Of a stretch of DNA of 12,456 bases, positions 1-7,925 are shown one piece after another. Origin of the DNA: an uncultured Bryobacterales bacterium (lineage in GTDB: Bacteria; Acidobacteriota; Terriglobia; Bryobacterales; UBA6623); contig CAMPKL010000042.1 of the NCBI GenBank assembly GCA_946887065.1, forward strand, positions 1 to 12,456, read 5' to 3'. Below the pieces are notes generated by a model that was not told the DNA's origin, did no database searches, and saw only the letters and a program-made list of their open reading frames with translations. A program made the position numbers and the translations under genes. The first letter of the stretch is position 1, and every line of letters starts with the position of its first letter.

Positions 1-1902
1 AGCGAAATCGTGAAGCGGTTTTGCACGGGAGCGATGAGCTTCGGGTCGATCTCGAAGGAAGCGCATGAGACGTTGGCGATCGCGATGAACCGAATCGGCG
101 GGCGATCGAACACGGGCGAAGGCGGGGAGGATCCGGCGCGCTTTATTCCAGACGCAAACGGCGACAGCAGACGTTCGGCGATCAAACAGGTCGCTTCGGG
201 ACGGTTCGGCGTCACGTCTCACTACTTGGTCAACTCGGACGAACTGCAGATCAAGATTTCGCAGGGGGCCAAGCCCGGCGAGGGCGGTCAGTTGCCGGGG
301 CACAAAGTCGATGAAGTTATCGCCTGGCTTCGACACTCCACGCCGGGCGTGGGACTGATCTCGCCTCCCCCGCACCATGATATTTACTCAATCGAAGATT
401 TGGGGCAGCTGATCTTCGATCTCAAGAACGCGAACGTCAAGGCCAACGTCTCGGTGAAGTTGGTGAGCGAGGTCGGTATCGGCACCGTCGCCGCGGGCGT
501 TTCCAAGGCGCACGCGGATCTGGTTTTGGTTGCCGGGCATGACGGCGGCACGGGGGCCAGCCCGGTGAGTTCGATCCAGTACGCGGGCACGCCCTGGGAG
601 TTGGGACTTTCCGAGACGCAGCAAGTGCTGGTGATGAACGACCTGCGCGGCAGAATCCGCGTTCAGGTCGACGGGAAACTGCAGACGGGGCGCGACGTCG
701 TGATCGGCGCGCTGCTAGGCGCGGACGAGTTTGGCTTCGCCACAATGCCGTTAATCGCGATGGGCTGCATCATGATGCGCAAGTGCCATCTGAACACCTG
801 TCCCGTCGGTATTGCGACGCAAGATAAGCAGTTACGGAAGAAGTTCGCGGGCAAGCCCGAGGACGTCATCAATTTCGTTTTCTTTGTAGCCGAAGAAGCG
901 CGGAAGATCATGGCGCAGCTTGGCTTCCGTAAGTTTGACGAGATGATTGGCCGGGTCGACAAGTTGGACACAAAGCAAGCCATCCAACATTGGAAAGCGA
1001 AGGGACTCGACTTCAGCCGGGTATTTTATGATCCGCCGGTCGATCGCTCGATCTCGCGCCGGCACACGAGCACACAGAATCACGGCATCGAGTTGCAGAT
1101 CGACAACGAGTTGATCCGCTTGGCGAAACCGGCGTTGGATAAGGGCGAAAAGGTCCGGTTCTCCTACAAGATCAAGAACACGAATCGCACCGTCGGTACA
1201 ATGCTTTCGGCTGAAATCGCGCGTAAGCATGGGGCCGAGGGACTGCCGGAAGATTCGATCTGGATCGACTTTGAAGGTCCGGCCGGGCAGAGCTTCGGGG
1301 CTTGGGCGTCAGCCGGAATGACTTTGTCGGTGCGCGGGGACGCGAACGACTACTTCGGCAAGGGGCTTTCAGGCGGCAAGCTGATCGTGGCGCCGCCGGA
1401 AGGATCGAGCTTCGTCTTTGAGGAAAACATCATTATCGGCAACGTGACCTTCTATGGCGCCACCAGCGGCGAAGCGTATGTGAACGGCATGGCCGGCGAG
1501 CGCTTCTGTATTCGCAATTCAGGCGCCACGGTTGTCGTGGAAGGCGTGGGAGACCACGGCTGCGAATACATGACCAACGGCCGCGCCATCATCCTGGGCG
1601 AGTGCGGCCGCAACTTTGCGGCAGGCATGTCCGGCGGCATCGCATTCGTTCTCGATGAGCACGGAGACTTCGCCACGCGGTGCATCTACAATGCCAACGT
1701 CGACCTCGATCCGCTGGGCGACGAAGTCGATGTCGATTTCGTGAAATCGCAAATTGAGCGGCATGTCGAGTACACGCGCAGTCCGAAAGGGCAATGGGTT
1801 TTGGAGCACTGGGAGCAGATGGCGCCGAAGTTCATCAAGGTTTTCCCACGTGAACTGAAGAGGGCGTTGGCCGAGAGCGGAGCGAGGCTCACCGAGGTTT
1901 AA
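1..1902 (+). CDS. gltB: Glutamate synthase [NADPH] large subunit, C-terminal part (5' end outside window)
   Basis: Catalyses the 2-oxoglutarate + glutamine to 2 glutamate reaction together with GltD, in the cytoplasm. The frame is open from base 1, so the gene enters from the left; the 633 codons present are roughly the last 40% of a ~1500-residue family member. Missing are the N-terminal glutamine amidotransferase domain with its catalytic Cys and the central domain. Visible are the start of the FMN-binding synthase domain ([40 protein letters not shown]) and the 3Fe-4S ligands in a C-x5-C-x4-C pattern (codons at 766, 784 and 799, within [20 protein letters not shown]). The C-terminal GxGxG beta-helix domain follows (e.g. 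GLSGGKLIV and [13 protein letters not shown]). The TAA stop overlaps an ATG in the gltD frame by one base, so the pair is probably translationally coupled. Family identity is very secure. Confidence 0.97.
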   Translation, partial: SEIVKRFCTGAMSFGSISKEAHETLAIAMNRIGGRSNTGEGGEDPARFIPDANGDSRRSAIKQVASGRFGVTSHYLVNSDELQIKISQGAKPGEGGQLPGHKVDEVIAWLRHSTPGVGLISPPPHHDIYSIEDLGQLIFDLKNANVKANVSVKLVSEVGIGTVAAGVSKAHADLVLVAGHDGGTGASPVSSIQYAGTPWELGLSETQQVLVMNDLRGRIRVQVDGKLQTGRDVVIGALLGADEFGFATMPLIAMGCIMMRKCHLNTCPVGIATQDKQLRKKFAGKPEDVINFVFFVAEEARKIMAQLGFRKFDEMIGRVDKLDTKQAIQHWKAKGLDFSRVFYDPPVDRSISRRHTSTQNHGIELQIDNELIRLAKPALDKGEKVRFSYKIKNTNRTVGTMLSAEIARKHGAEGLPEDSIWIDFEGPAGQSFGAWASAGMTLSVRGDANDYFGKGLSGGKLIVAPPEGSSFVFEENIIIGNVTFYGATSGEAYVNGMAGERFCIRNSGATVVVEGVGDHGCEYMTNGRAIILGECGRNFAAGMSGGIAFVLDEHGDFATRCIYNANVDLDPLGDEVDVDFVKSQIERHVEYTRSPKGQWVLEHWEQMAPKFIKVFPRELKRALAESGARLTEV

Positions 1903-1940
1903 TGCTCGCCCTGGGTGAGTTGGATGGCGAGCAAGTGAAC

Positions 1941-3404
1941 ATGGGTAAAGCTACTGGATTTATGGAGTACGCGCGCGAGGCCCCCAAAGGCCGCGATGTA
2001 CTCGTTCGCATCAAAGACTGGAACGAAGTCTATGAACCGACGCCGGAGGGCGTTCTCAAGAAGCAGGGCGCTCGTTGCATGGACTGCGGGATTCCGTTTT
2101 GTCATACGGGCTGTCCGGTGAACAACATCATTCCCGACTGGAACGATCTTGTTTACCGCGGACGTTGGCAGGAGGCGCTGCGGGAGCTGCATTCGACGAA
2201 TAACTTCCCGGAGTTCACCGGACGAATCTGCCCGGCGCCTTGTGAAGAAGCTTGCGTGCTGGGCATCAACGACGATCCGGTGACGATCAAGTCGATTGAG
2301 AAGTCGATTGTGGACAAGGGTTGGGATGAGGGTTGGATCGTTCCGAATCCGCCGCTGGTCCGGACGGGCAAAAAGGTAGCGGTCATCGGGTCGGGTCCGG
2401 CGGGAATGGCGGCGGCACAGCAGCTGAATCGCGCCGGGCACTGGGTCACGTTGTTTGAAAAAAACGAAGTTGCGGGCGGGCTATTGGCTCTCGGCATCCC
2501 CGACTTCAAGATGGAGAAGCATCACGTCACCCGGCGCCTCGAACAGATGGAAGCGGAGGGGATTGAAATCCGTTGCGGAGTGCATATCGGGGTTGACGTG
2601 CAGGCCAATGAGCTGATGGCTGAATACGACGCCGTGCTCATCGCAACCGGCTCGGAAAAGCCGAGAGATCTGCCGATTCCGGGCAGGGGATTGGAAGGCA
2701 TTTACTTTGCGATGGACTTCTTGCCGCAGCAGAATCGGCGAGTGGGCGGAAGGGCTGTTGATTCCAATTTCGATCTGACGGCCAAGGGCAAACACGTCGT
2801 GATCATCGGCGGCGGCGACACTGGCGCGGATTGTTTGGGAACATCCCGGCGCCAAGGCGCAGCGAGCATCAAGCAGTTTGAGCTGATGCCCAGACCTCCT
2901 GAATCTCGGGATGAGGCCGGGGCCCAGCCATGGCCGTTATGGCCGTTCACTTTTAAGGTCGAGAGTTCGCACGTGGAAGGCGACGTGCGGGACTATGCCG
3001 TCAGCACCAAAGAGTTCATCGGAGACGGCCACGGCAAAATCAAGGCCCTGCGAGGGGTGCGGCTGGCCTGGGACAAGGCTGATCCCGTTACCGGGCGGCG
3101 CGAGGGCATGAAGGAAATTCCGGGTTCGGAATTCGAAATTCCCGCCGACTTGGTGTTGCTGGCGATGGGCTTCGTGCATCCGGTACAGGAAGGCTTTTTG
3201 AACCAGCTGGGTGTTGAGTATGATGGCCGCGGCAACGTGCGGGCCAATTTCGGAGAGTTCCGCACCTCGGTTGACAAGGTGTTCGCAGCGGGAGATGCTC
3301 GACGCGGTCAATCGCTGGTTGTATGGGCCATTGCTGAGGGCCGGAAGGCGGCTCGGGCAGTCGATGAATATCTGATGGGTCACAGCGATTTGCCGGCTGC
3401 GTAG
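1941..3404 (+). CDS. gltD: Glutamate synthase [NADPH] small subunit
   Basis: Electron-input subunit of glutamate synthase: it takes electrons from NADPH to FAD and passes them through Fe-S clusters to GltB. Numbered from the 1941 ATG, the N-terminal Fe-S region has C46, C49, C54, C58 ([13 protein letters not shown]) and C97, C101, C105 (CPAPCEEAC). The FAD dinucleotide fold is at G150-S-G152-P-A-G155, and the NADPH fold at G290-G-G-D293 ([11 protein letters not shown]). The C-terminal FAD motif [20 protein letters not shown] closes the protein. The length, 487 residues, is normal. Two starts are possible. ATG 1902 overlaps the gltB stop (TAATG) and adds 13 residues. ATG 1941 gives [13 protein letters not shown], which matches how GltD proteins usually begin, so I prefer it; neither has a strong Shine-Dalgarno. 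It forms an operon with gltB. Confidence 0.96.
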   Translation: MGKATGFMEYAREAPKGRDVLVRIKDWNEVYEPTPEGVLKKQGARCMDCGIPFCHTGCPVNNIIPDWNDLVYRGRWQEALRELHSTNNFPEFTGRICPAPCEEACVLGINDDPVTIKSIEKSIVDKGWDEGWIVPNPPLVRTGKKVAVIGSGPAGMAAAQQLNRAGHWVTLFEKNEVAGGLLALGIPDFKMEKHHVTRRLEQMEAEGIEIRCGVHIGVDVQANELMAEYDAVLIATGSEKPRDLPIPGRGLEGIYFAMDFLPQQNRRVGGRAVDSNFDLTAKGKHVVIIGGGDTGADCLGTSRRQGAASIKQFELMPRPPESRDEAGAQPWPLWPFTFKVESSHVEGDVRDYAVSTKEFIGDGHGKIKALRGVRLAWDKADPVTGRREGMKEIPGSEFEIPADLVLLAMGFVHPVQEGFLNQLGVEYDGRGNVRANFGEFRTSVDKVFAAGDARRGQSLVVWAIAEGRKAARAVDEYLMGHSDLPAA

Positions 3405-3447
3405 ACGCTGGTGATGGGCTGTTCCGCCCAGGCGTCTTAGGGTTTTT
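3404..3447 (+). terminator. Possible rho-independent terminator after gltD
   Basis: Two stacked stem segments, GACGC/GCGTC (3404-3408 with 3432-3436) and TGGGC/GCCCA (3415-3419 with 3426-3430), are followed by a T5 run at 3443-3447. The stem has an unequal internal loop (6 nt against 1) and the T-run starts 6 nt after the stem, so it is not ideal. Its position directly behind the gltD stop supports the call. Confidence 0.4.
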
Positions 3448-3472
3448 ACTCTACCCCATGGTTCTTCCCAGG

Positions 3473-3486
3473 CCGATTAGAATCGG
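3473..3486 (+). promoter_or_regulatory. Palindrome containing a -10-like TAGAAT, upstream of the zinc-ribbon/NHL gene
   Basis: CCGATT-AG-AATCGG is a perfect 6-bp inverted repeat with a 2-bp centre. It contains TAGAAT (3478-3483), one mismatch from the TATAAT -10 consensus. I see no -35 at the right spacing and no TGn extension. If it is the promoter, transcription would begin near 3490, downstream of the ATG at 3458, which argues for a GTG start of the next gene. It could equally be an operator. Confidence 0.35.
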
Positions 3487-3526
3487 GCTGGGTAGATACG
3501 GAGTGACCACTCGGGAGCCACAAACC

Positions 3527-4444
3527 GTGCCGGCGACAGCTTGCCGGCAATGCAAGCACGAACTGGTCGACAAAGGGAAGTTCTGCGACAGCTGCGGCGT
3601 CGCCACGACCACTCTGGTGTCCGATTGGGAAACGCTCCAGCACTATTGCGGGCGTTGCGGCAGTGTTCTGCGAGGCTCTAAGAAATACTGTTCCTACTGC
3701 GGCGACGCCTCACCTCATAGCGGTCAAAAAAAGGCCAAACACGATCACTGGATATTCCAAGCGGCGGAAGATCCGAAGATACAGATTGGATCGGTGTTGC
3801 TGTTGGTGTTGCTGGCCTCACTGCCGATGTTTTTACCGGTCCGTTACGGCCTGACGCTGATGCCGCCATTCTTCCTCATCTACGACGATGGGACCCCTCA
3901 GGTCGCCGAAAGACCAACGGCCCCGCTGGCCACCGCAACATGGTCCGCGCGGTCGCTGATTACCGCTGAAGACCTAGCCGGAGAGAACGCTATCGCATCC
4001 GTCTCGGGTGTGGCGAGGGATGCCTCGGGCGCATATTTCTTGGCGGACACGACGCGGCACTCGATCTTTCGAGTTTCGCGTGAGGGCGTTAGAGAGGTGA
4101 TCGCTGGCGGCGTCGAGCCCGGGTTCGCCGGCGATGGAGGCCCGGCAATCGAGGCTAAGCTCAATGCCCCGCGCGGTCTCGCCGCGGACAGCCAGGGAAA
4201 TCTCTATGTCGCGGATACGGGCAACGGACGGATCCGGGTCATAGACGCCGCCGGCACGATCCGGACCATCGCCGGTTGCGGCCTCGATTGCGGAGATCGG
4301 AAAGCGGTTCAGGCAGCGGCTCTTTCGATCGGGATGCGTCCGGCGGATCTGACCTTCGTGGGTTCGAATCTGTTGGTTACGGAGCAGACAAGCGTAGACT
4401 CCAATGCCGAACCGGCCGTTTGGATCTTGCAACCCGAATTCTAA
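3527..4444 (+). CDS. Double zinc-ribbon, single-TM protein with a short NHL-repeat domain
   Basis: Function unknown. Residues are numbered from the most upstream ATG (3458). Two zinc ribbons come first: C29-x2-C32 with C43-x2-C46, and C64-x2-C67 with C78-x2-C81. One hydrophobic helix follows at about 109-131, then a C-terminal region with two to three NHL beta-propeller repeats (GLAADSQGNLYVADTGNGRI; GFAGDGGPA). The likely topology is ribbons in the cytoplasm and NHL part outside. Complete NHL propellers have five or six blades; this one ends with ILQPEF after about three. The start is uncertain. I prefer GTG 3527, with GGGAG at 3513-3517 (9 nt spacing), because it lies downstream of the -10-like element and places the first ribbon at the N terminus. 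GTG 3503 and ATG 3458 are alternatives. The ORF as a real coding frame is secure; its role is not. Confidence 0.82.
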   Translation: MPATACRQCKHELVDKGKFCDSCGVATTTLVSDWETLQHYCGRCGSVLRGSKKYCSYCGDASPHSGQKKAKHDHWIFQAAEDPKIQIGSVLLLVLLASLPMFLPVRYGLTLMPPFFLIYDDGTPQVAERPTAPLATATWSARSLITAEDLAGENAIASVSGVARDASGAYFLADTTRHSIFRVSREGVREVIAGGVEPGFAGDGGPAIEAKLNAPRGLAADSQGNLYVADTGNGRIRVIDAAGTIRTIAGCGLDCGDRKAVQAAALSIGMRPADLTFVGSNLLVTEQTSVDSNAEPAVWILQPEF

Positions 4445-4486
4445 GCCGACTTGCTTAGCGGTTTGTGGCCGCCCGAAGATAGAGGC

Positions 4487-4891
4487 TTGCCGTCCCCAAA
4501 AATCCACCATATTGGGATTGCCGTTGAGTCGATCAATGAGGCGCTGTCGCTCTACCAGGACGCGCTGGGCGTCTCGCCAACGACAAGGGCGGAGGTTCCA
4601 GCCGAGGGCGTCGTCGTGGCGATGTTGCCGGTCGGCGACTCCCGTATCGAGTTACTTGAAGCGACGGGTGCGGATTCCCCGATTACGAAGTTCCTCTCGC
4701 GCCGCGGTCCCGGGTTACACCACATCGCGGTTCAGGTCGAGGATTTAGAGGCGTCGGTGGAGCGTCTGAGGGCTTCGGGGCGGCGGCTTGTGGCGGATGA
4801 GATTCGCCTAGGGGCCCACGGTTATCGCTACGTGTTTGTACATCCCGCCAGCGCCGGCGGCGTCCTGCTGGAACTGATCGAAGAACCTTAA
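4487..4891 (+). CDS. mce: Methylmalonyl-CoA epimerase-like protein (VOC/glyoxalase superfamily)
   Basis: Family members interconvert (2R)- and (2S)-methylmalonyl-CoA in propionyl-CoA/branched-chain catabolism, as small metal-dependent cytoplasmic dimers. The two beta-alpha-beta-beta-beta VOC modules are visible: the first starts with KIHHIGIAVESINEALSLYQ and ends with SRIELLEAT, the second starts with GLHHIAVQVEDLEASVERL and ends with GGVLLELIEEP. The conserved His of each HHI motif and the Glu near the C terminus (LLELIEE) are the expected metal ligands, and GAHGYRYVFVHP matches the family. At about 135 residues the length is normal. The start is unclear: TTG 4487 (MPSPKIHHIG) best matches where the family begins, but AGAGG at 4481-4485 is too close to serve it; TTG 4463 and 4451 are in frame and no better. 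No mutase gene is nearby, so the substrate is inferred from sequence only. The gene begins 42 bp after the NHL gene. Confidence 0.85.
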   Translation: MPSPKIHHIGIAVESINEALSLYQDALGVSPTTRAEVPAEGVVVAMLPVGDSRIELLEATGADSPITKFLSRRGPGLHHIAVQVEDLEASVERLRASGRRLVADEIRLGAHGYRYVFVHPASAGGVLLELIEEP

Positions 4892-4930
4892 AAGCAACGA
4901 TTTCCGGGCGTGGGGCGTCTCCTAAGCGTG

Positions 4931-4939
4931 TGCTACTAT
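4931..4939 (+). promoter_or_regulatory. Extended -10 promoter of the ytxH-DUF948-oxidoreductase-PHP unit
   Basis: TGC-TACTAT (TGn at 4931-4933, hexamer 4934-4939) is an extended -10. No convincing -35 lies 16-18 bp upstream. The expected start site is near 4946, giving a leader of about 40 nt with a Shine-Dalgarno AGGGGG at 4973-4978, 8 nt before ATG 4987. Confidence 0.45.
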
Positions 4940-4986
4940 CAGCGTACGTTCGCCTGAAAGAGCAATGCCAACAGGGGGCTGGAGCC

Positions 4987-5409
4987 ATGTCTGAATCGAA
5001 ACTTCCTTATTTTCTCTGCGGTCTCGGTATAGGAGCCGCGCTGGGCATTCTCTATGCGCCGCGATCCGGCGAAGAAACCCGTGAAGAATTACGGCATCGC
5101 GCAAACGAAGGCCGCGACTATGTTCGCCGCCGGGCAGGAGAAGGCCGTGAGTACGTCCGCGAACGCGCCGGCGAAAGCCGCGAATATTTGAAGAAGCGGA
5201 CCGAAGAAGGCCGCGAGTATGTCCGCGAACGAAGCACCGAACTGAAGCATAAGGCGGAGGAAGCGGTGCAGAAAGGCCGCGGGGCGATTGAGACGCAACG
5301 GGGCCAGTTGGCGGCAGCTCTTGAGGCCGGCCGCAAGGCATACCGCGAGGCGACGGTGACCGGCGCCGCGCCGGCGGGCGATTCGACAACCGAGGCGTCC
5401 GAGGCCTAG
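4987..5409 (+). CDS. YtxH-family protein with hendecad (11-residue) repeats
   Basis: Small membrane-anchored envelope protein of unknown precise role; YtxH proteins are linked to stress in other bacteria. The N terminus has one hydrophobic glycine-rich segment (residues ~7-24, LPYFLCGLGIGAALGILYAP) followed at once by RSGEETREELR, the YtxH hallmark. Residues 30-95 are six tandem 11-residue units of the form E-G-R-E-Y-V-R-E-R-A-G, weakening up to about residue 117. They should form a long, highly charged helix or right-handed coiled coil. The tail is Ala/Thr/Glu-rich and probably disordered. The ATG at 4987 is chosen because AGGGGG precedes it by 8 nt and the hydrophobic anchor starts directly after it; an in-frame GTG at 4930 overlaps the -10 element and adds an unlikely extension. 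The next gene starts 25 bp downstream. Confidence 0.88.
   Translation: MSESKLPYFLCGLGIGAALGILYAPRSGEETREELRHRANEGRDYVRRRAGEGREYVRERAGESREYLKKRTEEGREYVRERSTELKHKAEEAVQKGRGAIETQRGQLAAALEAGRKAYREATVTGAAPAGDSTTEASEA
5074..5271 (+). repeat. Six in-frame 33-nt tandem units coding for hendecads
   Basis: Units start at 5074, 5107, 5140, 5173, 5206 and 5239. The second to fifth are close at DNA level too (gaaggccgcgactatgt, gaaggccgtgagtacgt, gaaagccgcgaatattt, gaaggccgcgagtatgt). The outer units are recognisable mainly as protein. The pattern suggests growth by unit duplication inside the YtxH gene. Confidence 0.8.
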
Positions 5410-5434
5410 CCAGGCAGTAGATAGACTTCCGAAA

Positions 5435-5947
5435 ATGGATCGAGAACTACTGCTGCTCTACACGATGGCTGCGTTTACGGGCGTGGCGGCGATCGCATTG
5501 GTCGTCATGGCGGGCATGGTTTTCGGTATGTACCGCTCGTCGAAGGCAATGCGCGAGCGAGCGACATCGTTCATGGACAAGCTGGAGCCGCTCGCGGAGT
5601 CAGCGCGCAAGACGCTAGACGAAACTCGAGATCAGACCAAACAGATCCTAGTCGATGTGAAGGACATCACCGCATCGGGCCGAAAGCAGATGGCCACAGT
5701 AGAGAGTTTATTGGACGATCTCTCCCAAACGGCGCGCTTGCAAGCAGAGCGAGTCGACGGCGGCGTCGAGGTGACGCTTCGGCGGTTAAACGAGACGACC
5801 GAAATTGTCCAAAAGACGATCCTGGGACCCATACGCCAGGTCCGCGGGGTCGTCTCCGCCGTGACCGCCGTGCTGGAGCATCTATCCGGCGCTTCTCGTA
5901 GACCGACTCCCGACCGGGCGACGAGCGACGAAGAGATGTTCATTTAA
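5435..5947 (+). CDS. DUF948-like single-pass membrane protein with a long helical region
   Basis: 170 residues. One N-terminal transmembrane helix (about residues 9-33, YTMAAFTGVAAIALVVMAGM...) is followed by a long, mostly helical polar region rich in Thr, Asp, Lys and Arg. It reads like the helical stalk of DUF948 or chemoreceptor-type proteins (KTLDETRDQTKQILVDVKDI, VESLLDDLSQTARLQAERV). The C-terminal 20 residues are Pro/Arg/Asp-rich and probably disordered. There is no catalytic motif. It sits 25 bp after the YtxH gene; the YtxH + DUF948 pair is a recurring arrangement in several phyla, so a shared envelope role is inferred. ATG 5435 is the only reasonable start, although the Shine-Dalgarno is weak. 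The DUF948 assignment is by overall character, not by a clear motif. Confidence 0.8.
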   Translation: MDRELLLLYTMAAFTGVAAIALVVMAGMVFGMYRSSKAMRERATSFMDKLEPLAESARKTLDETRDQTKQILVDVKDITASGRKQMATVESLLDDLSQTARLQAERVDGGVEVTLRRLNETTEIVQKTILGPIRQVRGVVSAVTAVLEHLSGASRRPTPDRATSDEEMFI

Positions 5948-5999
5948 CCCCTCGGGCTGTTGGTTTCGTTACAAGACAAATCCGGAGAATTAGACCACG

Positions 6000-7118
6000 A
6001 TGGCCATTCGTGTAGCGCTGTTCGGCACCAAGTTCATGGGCAAGGCCCATAGCCAAGCGTATCGAAACGTCAACAAGTTCTTCCCGGACGCGCCGCAAGT
6101 CGAGATGGCTGTCATCGTCGGACGGAATGCCGAGGAGACCGAATCGGCCCGTGCGACATTTGGCTGGCAGGAAGCGTCGACGGACTGGAAGGCCGTTATG
6201 GCGCGCAAGGACATCGATCTGGTGGATATATCAACCCCGGGTCACCTGCACTGCGCGATGGCGCTTGAAGCGGCAAAGCAGGGCAAACATATCATCTGCG
6301 AAAAGCCGCTGGCGAACACGGCGGCCGAGGCCCAACAGATGCTGGATGCCGTGAAGGGCGCGGGCGTAAAGAACTTCCTGATGCACAACTACCGGCGTGT
6401 GCCCGCCGTGAGTTTGGCGAAGCGGCTTATCGAGGACGGCCGGCTTGGCAAGATCTTCCATTTCCGGGCGCGCTATCTACAGGACTGGGCGATGTCCGAG
6501 GATTTGCCGCGGTTGTGGCGCTTCGATAAGGAGGCTTCCGGCTCCGGCGCTTTAGGGGACTTGGGCGCCCACATCATCGACCTGGGACGCTATCTTTGCG
6601 GCGAAATTCGCGATGTCGCGGCAACAACCGAGACGTTCATCAAGGAGCGGCCGGCGCTCAAGGGTAACGGCTCGCAACCAGTGACGGTGGACGATGCCTT
6701 CGCGGCCTGCATTCGATTCGAACAGGGCGCGATCGGTACTCTTGAAGCCACTCGCTTCGCGGCCGGCAGGAAGAACCAGAACACGTTTGAGATCAATGGT
6801 TCGAAGGGGTCCGTGGTCTTTGATCTGGAGGACCTCAATCGCTTGCAGTTTTTCGCTGTCGGCGACGATCGGGATGCGCAGGGATTCCGAACGATTATCT
6901 GCTGCGACGAAGTCCATCCCTATGGCGGGCATTGGTGGCCTGACGGACACATCATCGGCTACGAACACAGCTTCACGCACAGCGTCTACGATTTTGTGAT
7001 GTCGTTGGGCTCGTCGACGGACGTGAAGCCCGACTTCGAAGACGGCGTACGAAACCAGAAGGTGCTTGATGCCATCGAGAAGGCCGCGGCAAGCAAGGCC
7101 TGGATCGGCGTCGGGTAA
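6000..7118 (+). CDS. Gfo/Idh/MocA-family NAD(P)-dependent oxidoreductase
   Basis: Cytoplasmic dehydrogenase of the glucose-fructose oxidoreductase/inositol dehydrogenase family, usually acting on sugars, inositols or their derivatives; the substrate cannot be told from sequence. The N-terminal Rossmann fold begins with IRVALFGTKFMGKAHSQAYR, in which the usual first glycines of GxGxxG are partly changed (G-T-K-F-M-G). The family motif C-E-K-P-L is present with E101-K102-P103. The C-terminal domain carries GALGDLGAHIIDLGRYLCG, with D187 and H191 at the usual catalytic positions. At 372 residues the length is typical. ATG 6000 has GGAG at 5983-5986, rather far (13 nt). The PHP gene starts 9 bp after its stop, so the two are probably co-transcribed. 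Confidence 0.93.
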   Translation: MAIRVALFGTKFMGKAHSQAYRNVNKFFPDAPQVEMAVIVGRNAEETESARATFGWQEASTDWKAVMARKDIDLVDISTPGHLHCAMALEAAKQGKHIICEKPLANTAAEAQQMLDAVKGAGVKNFLMHNYRRVPAVSLAKRLIEDGRLGKIFHFRARYLQDWAMSEDLPRLWRFDKEASGSGALGDLGAHIIDLGRYLCGEIRDVAATTETFIKERPALKGNGSQPVTVDDAFAACIRFEQGAIGTLEATRFAAGRKNQNTFEINGSKGSVVFDLEDLNRLQFFAVGDDRDAQGFRTIICCDEVHPYGGHWWPDGHIIGYEHSFTHSVYDFVMSLGSSTDVKPDFEDGVRNQKVLDAIEKAAASKAWIGVG

Positions 7119-7127
7119 TAACGTCCC

Positions 7128-7925
7128 GTGGTCGATCTGCAGGCACATGTACTGCCCGGGCTCGACAACGGGGCCGAGGACGAGGCCACGGCAATCAAGA
7201 TGTGCCAGGCGGCCGCCAGGGCGGGAACGCGCGAGTTAGTGGCGACGCCCAGTTGCGCGGCTCAATTCAATTTTGACCGTAGCGAAGTTGAGGCAAAGAC
7301 CGTGGAGCTTGAGGCGCGGCTGAACGGGGCCTTACATCTGCACACGGGAACGGTTCTGGAATTGAGCCATGAGAGCCTTGCGGCAGCGATGTCCGACCTT
7401 AGCCGCTTTTCGATCAACTCGCGCCGGTACTTGCTGTTGCGGCCCTCGAGCGGAGCGCTCACGCGGGGAGTGGCGAAACTTTTGACGGCGATTAAGGAGT
7501 GCGGTTATACGGGGATTATTTCGCTCCCTGAAACTTTGACCCTGGTGCAAAATGATTTGCGCCGCGTGCGTCATTGGATCAAGCGTGGATCCCTGGTCGC
7601 CATTGGCGCCGACTCGCTCGCTGGCCGCAACGGCGCTCGTGCCGAGGAGTGTGCGACATCGTTGTTGGATGCCGAACTGGTGCACTTTATCGTCTCGGAT
7701 GCACGCTCGGTTAATCGCCGGACGCCGTCGCTCGATCAAGCGTTCAGAACCGTCGTCTATCGCTGGGGTCAGGAGCGGGCCCAGCGTTTGCTGATCGATA
7801 ATCCCTGGGCGGCGCTTTGGGGACAACCAGTCGAAGTGCGGCGACCGAAGCTTCAGGACAAAAGTTTCTCCGTCAGGCGGGCGCTCGGGCTAGATTCGCC
7901 AGCCAGAAAAAAAGCCCGCGGATGA
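7128..7925 (+). CDS. CpsB/YwqE-like PHP-domain protein, probably catalytically dead
   Basis: Resembles the manganese-dependent protein tyrosine phosphatases CpsB/YwqE of the PHP superfamily, which act on kinases of capsule synthesis. The fold is recognisable along the whole length: VDLQAHVLPGLDNGAEDEAT at the N terminus, RELVATP near 40, LVHFIVSDARS near 190 and RLLIDNPWAALWG near the end. Nearly every metal ligand is replaced: Q5 for the first His of HxH, S42 for His in ATPHH, L133 for His in AHPER/AHIER, and R193 for His in SDxH. V76 and R105 stand where ligand Glu residues are expected. Only H7 and D191 remain. A 30-residue basic tail (KSFSVRRALG...RKKARG) follows the domain. GTG 7128 is the only possible start, because TAA at 7119 is in frame. 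No capsule genes are visible. The frame is intact, so a pseudo-enzyme with a binding role is more likely than a decaying gene. Confidence 0.85.
   Translation: MVDLQAHVLPGLDNGAEDEATAIKMCQAAARAGTRELVATPSCAAQFNFDRSEVEAKTVELEARLNGALHLHTGTVLELSHESLAAAMSDLSRFSINSRRYLLLRPSSGALTRGVAKLLTAIKECGYTGIISLPETLTLVQNDLRRVRHWIKRGSLVAIGADSLAGRNGARAEECATSLLDAELVHFIVSDARSVNRRTPSLDQAFRTVVYRWGQERAQRLLIDNPWAALWGQPVEVRRPKLQDKSFSVRRALGLDSPARKKARG

Noticed and set aside
1899..2441. Minus-strand open frame of 180 codons opposite gltD
   Set aside because: It is a shadow of the conserved gltD sequence with no recognisable protein features.
4442..4487. Frameshift joining the short NHL gene to the following epimerase gene
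   Set aside because: The downstream frame is a complete VOC protein unrelated to NHL repeats, so the TAA at 4442 is a true gene end.
4930..4986. Longer YtxH protein starting at GTG 4930
   Set aside because: The extension overlaps the extended -10 and would place 19 unrelated residues before the hydrophobic anchor; ATG 4987 has a good Shine-Dalgarno.
5074..5271. 33-nt repeats as a CRISPR or minisatellite
   Set aside because: Units are contiguous without spacers, stay in frame and code for a regular helical repeat.
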